Shown here: one piece after another, positions 58,346-64,000 of the stretch | How the letters are laid out: each line of letters starts with the position of its first letter | How positions within the stretch are numbered: the stretch's first letter is position 1 | Assembly: GCA_019614645.1 (NCBI GenBank) | Contig: JABWDB010000009.1 | Coordinates: 11,101,023 to 11,165,022 of the forward strand | Length of the DNA: 64,000 bases | Reading direction: 5' to 3' | Source of the DNA: Stratiolaelaps scimitus | Taxonomy: Eukaryota > Arthropoda > Arachnida > Mesostigmata > Laelapidae | Notes under the pieces: model-generated | Told to the model about the DNA's origin: nothing | The model's database searches: none | Seen by the model: only the letters and a program-made list of their open reading frames with translations | Program-made: the position numbers and the translations under genes

Positions 58346-59302
58346 AGCCAGGGCCTTCAACCTGGGTCGTTCCACATCGGTCCAAGACTCATCAAGGAAT
58401 GCTAAGCAAACGTTGAACGGCGTCTCGAACTGGATGGACCAAGTCGGACTGGCTATGACATCAGAAAAGAGTCAGTGTATCCTCTTCACGTGGAAGAAGC
58501 CGTTTCGCGGCCCCTGCGTGAAGCTCAATGACAGCCAGATTAAGGTGGTCAAGGCGTACACCTCGGCAAAGGCCTGAGTGGACGGTATCACCTAGTCAAG
58601 GCCACTACCAGAGCCAGTAAGACGGCTAATGACATTGCTCGAATACTTCCAAACGTCAATGGCCCAAGAGGTGCAGGCCAACGCAGACTACAAACGTCTG
58701 TTGTCGAATCCGTCGCCCTCTTCGGCGTTCCGGTATAGATGAAGAAGACCCAAACGACGAAAGGAAGAAAACAGGAGAACCCAGCGAATCTGTATTTTAT
58801 TGATAACGAAAGCTCACAGGACAGTCAGCACTTCAGCGGCCGTAGTGCTGGCCAGGCCCCCACCATAGGATCTCGTGAAGAAAAGGACACGAACCTGGAA
58901 CGACGGAATTTCCAAAGAGGCGGCTCGTGAGGAGACGCTCGGTAGCTGGCAACAGGAGTGGGAGCTTCTGCCACCTGGGGCTCCCGGGGCGTTTGTACGG
59001 GACCTAATCCCGGACATCTGAAGCTGGCTGGACAGACCCGGTGGCGAGGTCGATCATTTTATTACTCAGTTGATCACTGGCCACGGGAATTTTCAACTGT
59101 TCTTTCCGCGCATTGGACGAGTCCCCTCGACCTCGTGCCTCTACTGCGATCACGGAGCGGAAGACGACGCGGCATACACCTTGCTGGTGTGGGCGAAGTT
59201 CGAGGACGCTCGCACATGTATTCCTTGCATTCTTGAACAACTGGGAAAATGGAACCTCCTCGTTCTAGATATTGTATTGAGAATGTCATCATCAGACACA
59301 AT
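58346..59302 (+). pseudogene. R1-like retrotransposon fragment at the palindrome centre, unit 3
   Basis: Counterpart of 44478-45420, with a stop after FGVPV as in unit 1. Confidence 0.75.
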
Positions 59303-59657
59303 TGTCGCCGAAGAGGGCGACGGATTCGGCAACAGGCGTTTGTAGTTTGCGTTGGCCTGCACCTCTTGGACCATGGACGTTCGGAAGTATTCGAGCAATG
59401 TCATTAGCCGTCTTACTGGCTTTGGCAGTGGCCTGGACTAGGTCATACCTTCCACTCAGGACTTTGTCGAGATGTACGCCTAAGTAGCTGGCGCCCTTGA
59501 CCACCTTAATCTGGCTGCCATTGAGTTTCACGCAGGGGTCACGAAACGGCTTCTTCCCCGTGAGGAGGATACACTGACTCTTTTCTGGCGCCATAGCCAG
59601 TCCGACTTGGTCCGTCCAGTCCGAGACCGCCTCCAACGTTTGGTTAGCATTCCTTGA
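59292..59657 (-). pseudogene. Inverted R1-like RT fragment, right arm, unit 3
   Basis: Same as 45410-45775, with one Arg-to-Lys change (GQRKLQT). Confidence 0.75.
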
Positions 59658-59733
59658 TGAGCCTTGGAGCGATGTCGAACGATCCAGGTTAAAGGCCCTC
59701 GCTGATTAGTGATTATTAACTTAGTGTGCAAGG

Positions 59734-59970
59734 ATGCCGTTGAAGGAGTTGGAGAAGGAGTTCTTTGGCTGTTATTTTGAAGCCAGAAAAATGGTTGATG
59801 GCTCGAACAAAGGACGGTCAACAATTCCGTTATTAAGTAGCTCTGGTCCCAAGAGCTCAGCTGCGTTGGGTTTTGATTTTGAAGGTAATTGTTCGCGTGG
59901 CTTTGGTCACCCTAGACGCGCCCACATATTCTCGGTCGATCTTCGTTATATCCTTATTAAACTACAATAG
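59734..59970 (+). CDS. Uncharacterised arm ORF, right arm, unit 3
   Basis: Same protein sequence as 45852-46088. Confidence 0.35.
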   Translation: MPLKELEKEFFGCYFEARKMVDGSNKGRSTIPLLSSSGPKSSAALGFDFEGNCSRGFGHPRRAHIFSVDLRYILIKLQ

Positions 59971-60374
59971 TTCTAGCTAAGAAACTGGCTAATTGGGCGA
60001 ATACTAGCGGGTAATTAATGTATGCCATTACGGTCGACGTTCTGACTGAGGAAGAACATTCGAACATACAACAGACACATTCAACGTAGCATGCTGATAA
60101 CGAGTTGATCTATATTCCGTTCGATAGAGAAAACCGTTTTTCCATTTGGAATCAACTAGGGTCCAACAAAAATGTTCAACTTCTAACGAACCGATTTTTA
60201 AAGAACCTTTTCGACACAATTTAAACCTCTTCAACAAAGTTAACCTTCTGTTCTATTTTACTCTGAAAGAGCCTATTAATAGCGATAACAAGAAGATATA
60301 TATTTAAACTTGCTTTATTATTCCACTCCAATTATGTATAACCGTATTCATTGCATTGGCGCACCGTGAATTCA

Positions 60375-61198
60375 CTAGAACGACATCACTGATTCAGGCG
60401 GCGGTGGACGAAAGCAGTAAGTGAGAACCTCTGGTAGAGTGCACGGTCCGAGCCTGCAGCACTGGCAGACAAGGCTTTGGTTCCTGGTAAGACAGGCAAG
60501 TTCCAGCGAATGAGGATCGCTGATGCTTGCGTCGGTTCGATACCCAGTCATTGTGCTCTCGTCCCATGAATCTTCTACAAACAGATGAACAATGGCGGAA
60601 GACACAAGTGATTAAAAATGGTAAGTAATATCACTCTTTCTTCAGTGTTCTATGGACTGTCCTTTATTGTTTGTTATATGTGCATACACATGTCGATTCG
60701 CTTCCATTGAGAAAGAGCATACTCTGATATATGCACTGACCCTTGTCGTATGATGCCCATTGGAAGCTACAATATAGCAAGAAGTGCCAGTGGGTATAAA
60801 AAGGTTCAGTTGAAGGACGTGGTATCACACTTCCGTTACGTTATTAGTCATTTTATGAAACCTGGTGCTTGAACTACGGTATTCACTGTTGATATACAAG
60901 ACCATGTACATGCAATCCGTGGGTTACCTTGACGAATCCTCGCGGAGAAAAGACCACCGTAAGGCTTGCACTGTTGCTCGGCAAAGTCTATGAGTCTATT
61001 TCCGCATTTTTGGATGTTACGGGGAGCCGGCTCTCCATATCGGCGTAAGCACTGAAAAGCTTCGCTTATCTTCATCGAGCCCGCAAGACGTGAACAGATG
61101 TCTGGCATCGATGAAAAGCTGGGTTGAGAAGCTCCCTTGTCAATGCTAATTAAAGTTATTGCTGCAAGAACGGCGACAACGAAATGCATGGTAGACAT
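60375..61198 (-). CDS. Secreted cysteine-rich protein, copy 6 (two exons)
   Basis: Exon 1 61198-60928, exon 2 60574-60375. It is a mosaic: signal peptide VVAV as in minus-strand copies, but GCT in GAS and AAG in GSMKIS as in plus-strand copy 5. Exon 2 has a private TDAS. Confidence 0.7.
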
Positions 61199-61748
61199 TA
61201 CGCTTGCCAATCGAGTTCTGTGAAGCGATAGAAATACAACTGTACACGAACAGACAGATTGAAGTTGCACTTGGCCTCTATATATATATGTATAGTTAAG
61301 TGAGAGTTATCCGAGGGTGAGGACCTGAACCAATCGTCGGAGTAGGCGTCAGATTATAGGGGTGCTTAATCGGAAAGAGTTGCCATTGATAGACTGTGGG
61401 GCAACAAACAATATCAGCAATATCGTCCCCTTTGGGCTGTGCGTACTCGATAACGGCCATAACAGAGTGACTATACTGTGACGGCGTGGTATCATCTATA
61501 GATATTTAATTCCAACTTTGGAAGGATATCGTAATGAGTGTGATGAATGGCAATCTGTAATAGTTACAATATATAATACATAAGAAGGGATAATTTAAGG
61601 TCACATGGGACAGCATGATGTGGAAAAACAAGCCCATCTATTTTTCATTAAATTAATGTTCTAAGTGCATGCACTCCATTTTTTTCTCATAAACTTATCT
61701 CAGAGCAATGCGAGTTAGGTCAAATCGTGTGCTACCACCAAGTGCTAA

Positions 61749-62722
61749 CTCAGTGATTTATTCTATTGAGTCGTTTAACAGTTCACATACAGTCGGCATT
61801 GGAAACAAATGAACGAATATTCGACCAGCTGTTAAATCCCGAACGATGTCACGTAATGGCCTGATACGTTCGACTACAGCTGTACGCAATCCAGTCACCC
61901 CACTACTTGGCTGCACTGGCCCACGTAGGCTAACAGGCATTGGCTTGTCAATCATTGCCACACAGACTTGTCGGTTATTGTTTCGAGTTTGTCAGCCAGG
62001 GGCCGGCAACGGTAGCAGGAGGAGCAACCCTTGCCGCCGCTGCGGCCGTCTACGCTGAGTGTAAGCCAGACGCATATACGTTCTGTTCCAGGAAATAGCG
62101 TTTCTCTTGGCTGTCGGACCACCCCCTGTGATCCTCTTAAACGAAAGACGAGAACTCGGACGGGAGAGGAGGCTCGCCGTTGTAACGGTCCGTACTCTCA
62201 CCCTATCTGGGTCATTCAGCTTCCTTTGTCAATTAAACGATTGAATGGCCAATCGAGTAATCACAGTCTACAAAGGAACACATAGAAAGACCGCCTCATC
62301 TACGGTACATGATCTGCATGATTAAATCCAAAGGCTTGATTGTTTCACCTGTTAGAAGTTATTCCTCCAGTGACTAGCTGGATCAGTGTCAGTGTACTCT
62401 GTATTAAGCAGTTTATGCTTAATGTATAAAAATAAATTACTAGTAAGGTTCGTTGGCATCCATGTTGTGAGGCATGGACTAAAATTGATGGAGTCACCAT
62501 ATTTATAACACCTCTATAGGGTCGATAGAAATGGGGGAGGCTCGAAATAGGAAGTAACCTACGCAGGTACCTTATTTCAGGCTAATAATTCGATACAGAT
62601 ATGTGCGGCACCTCTTCTGTAGGCATTTCCGTATTATGTCAGGCTTCTACATACTGCTCCGATCTGCTACACATCTGTTCAACAAACCTTCAGATCTGAA
62701 TTTTCAAATTTGAGAGTTCATA
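61749..62722 (+). repeat. Spacer X/Y block, unit 3
   Basis: Near-identical to 47868-48840. Confidence 0.5.
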
Positions 62723-62959
62723 TGTTGCCACTGAGCAAACAGCTCGAAGAAGCCTGTCCCATTTACGCGAATTCACATTGATTATGCTGGCGCATGGCGA
62801 AAATTGAATCTGTTGATCTTCGTAGACGCTCACCGCAAATGTATTGAAGTTCTCCCAATGAAAACCACAATCTCAGAAGAAACCATTTAACACCTTCTTC
62901 AGCTCTTCGCACGATTTGTGGGACAGATGGCAGCTTTTCGAGTTTTTACTAACACCTCG
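62723..62959 (+). pseudogene. Broken Gypsy integrase fragment, unit 3
   Basis: Near-identical to 48841-49077, with the same internal stop. Confidence 0.7.
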
Positions 62960-62965
62960 AAAAAA

Positions 62966-63231
62966 TCGAACCTCGGAACTTAACCATCATTAGCAACTAT
63001 GAAGGGCAGAAGAAGAAGATTGCATTGATTCCAACTATTAATCATACACGTCTTGTAAGCAAGACATATAATACGATTATGGATAATACTGGCTCAGCAA
63101 AGAATCTTCGCAAAAGGAGCATCCAGGAAACAGAGCATCCAGATATGTCCCGATCTTTAAGAGAAGCGAACCAAGGGACGATGGTGAAATTTCTAAATAA
63201 CGCCGGGAGACTATTGTGGTCTATAATCTAA
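62966..63231 (+). pseudogene. Conserved reading-frame fragment, unit 4
   Basis: Same as in units 2 and 3, but the final codon is replaced by TAA, so it is one residue shorter. Confidence 0.35.
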
Positions 63232-63729
63232 TAAGTAAAAAATACTTACTGAGGCTATTCAGTATAATTGGAGAGGATGCATTTGTTTTTTAAATAGATT
63301 TTAAAAAAGGCGAGCAAGTTTTTCCATAACACTGCTCAAGGTGACTGTAAATTATCCCTTATCCTTATGACTGATTGTCATTCATCACACTCATGACGAT
63401 ATCGTTCCTACGTTAGAATTATACATATTTAGACGGTACTACGTTGTCGCCGTATAGTCACTCTGTTATGGCCGTCATCGAGTACGCACAGGCAAAATAG
63501 CACAACATTGCTGATATTGTTTGTTGCCCCACAGTCTATCAATGGCAACTCTTTCCGATTAAGCACCCCTATAATCTGACGCCTACTCCGACGATAGGTT
63601 CAGGTCCTCACCCTCGGATAACTCTCACTTAACTATACATATATATATAGAGGCCAAGTGCAACTTCAATCTGTCTGTTCGTGTACAGTTGTATTTCTAT
63701 CGCTTCACAGAACTCGATTGGCAAGCGTA

Positions 63730-64000
63730 ATGTCTACCATGCATTTCGTTGTCGGCGTTCTTGCAGCAATAACTTTAATTAGCATTGACAAGGGAGCTTC
63801 TCAACCCAGCTTTTCATCGATGCCAGACATCTGTTCACGTCTTGCGGGCTCGATGAAGATAAGCGAAGCTTTTCAGTGCTTACGCCGATATGGAGAGCCG
63901 GCTCCCCGTAACATCCAAAAATGCGGAAATAGACTCATAGACTTTGCCGAGCAACAGTGCAAGCCTTACGGTGGTCTTTTCTCCGCGAGGATTCGTCAAG
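63730..64000 (+). CDS. Secreted cysteine-rich protein, copy 7, exon 1 only (window edge)
   Basis: Exon 1 ends exactly at the last base of the window. Signal peptide VVGV; AAG in GSMKIS as in copies 5 and 6. Exon 2 is expected just beyond the window. Confidence 0.7.
   Translation, partial: MSTMHFVVGVLAAITLISIDKGASQPSFSSMPDICSRLAGSMKISEAFQCLRRYGEPAPRNIQKCGNRLIDFAEQQCKPYGGLFSARIRQ

Larger units (their letters stand above)
56012..62959. repeat. Palindrome-containing tandem unit 3 (6948 bp)
   Basis: Same organisation as units 1 and 2. Confidence 0.85.
62960..64000. repeat. Palindrome-containing tandem unit 4, cut by the window end
   Basis: Continues the array; only the outer part of the left arm is visible, so the array is longer than the window. 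Confidence 0.85.

Noticed and set aside
1..64000. CRISPR arrays, bacterial operons, insertion sequences, Shine-Dalgarno sites
   Set aside because: None present; introns, SINEs and poly(A) signals show nuclear eukaryotic DNA.

Overview
The window is eukaryotic. Genes are split by GT-AG introns, polyadenylation signals are AATAAA, and the non-coding DNA is full of (TA)n microsatellites, tRNA-derived short interspersed elements and decayed R1-like and Gypsy-like retroelements. The gene content (an ACTMAP-type protease, a 27-exon phosphoenolpyruvate-synthase-like gene of the kind annotated in ticks, mites and spiders, and a cluster of two-domain GNAT acetyltransferases) suggests a chelicerate, most likely a mite or tick. 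The species is inference only.

Layout. (1) 594-1292 (+): single-exon homolog of the actin maturation protease ACTMAP/C19orf54. (2) 2176-17154 (-): a 27-coding-exon gene reconstructed exon by exon. Every intron phase closes and the spliced CDS is 3912 nt (1303 aa). It carries an ATP-grasp PEP/pyruvate-binding domain and a C-terminal phosphohistidine domain, as in PEP synthase and rifampicin phosphotransferase. The two genes are convergent, with opposed poly(A) signals about 25 bp apart. (3) 17155-23804: gene-poor, with repeats. (4) 23805-34972 (+): four intronless paralogous GNAT genes in the same orientation. (5) 34973-41250: gene-poor, with a dead non-LTR reverse transcriptase fragment and an interspersed repeat.

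(6) 41250-64000: the most unusual part. A ~6.9 kb unit is tandemly repeated (units start near 42164, 49078, 56012 and 62960) and runs off the window. Each unit is itself a large palindrome: two convergent copies of a gene for a small secreted cysteine-rich protein lie in arms around a ~0.56 kb spacer made of an R1-like retroelement fragment. Units are separated by a ~1.2 kb spacer with a broken Gypsy integrase. Seven copies of the secreted-protein gene are visible in alternating orientation. They are almost identical in coding sequence, while some arm flanks are clearly diverged. Diagnostic bases show patchwork sharing between opposite arms, the signature of gene conversion. The gene is best modelled as two exons (156 aa, ten mature cysteines). 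Retaining the intron stays in frame and gives a different C-terminus with two cysteines (116 aa, six in total).
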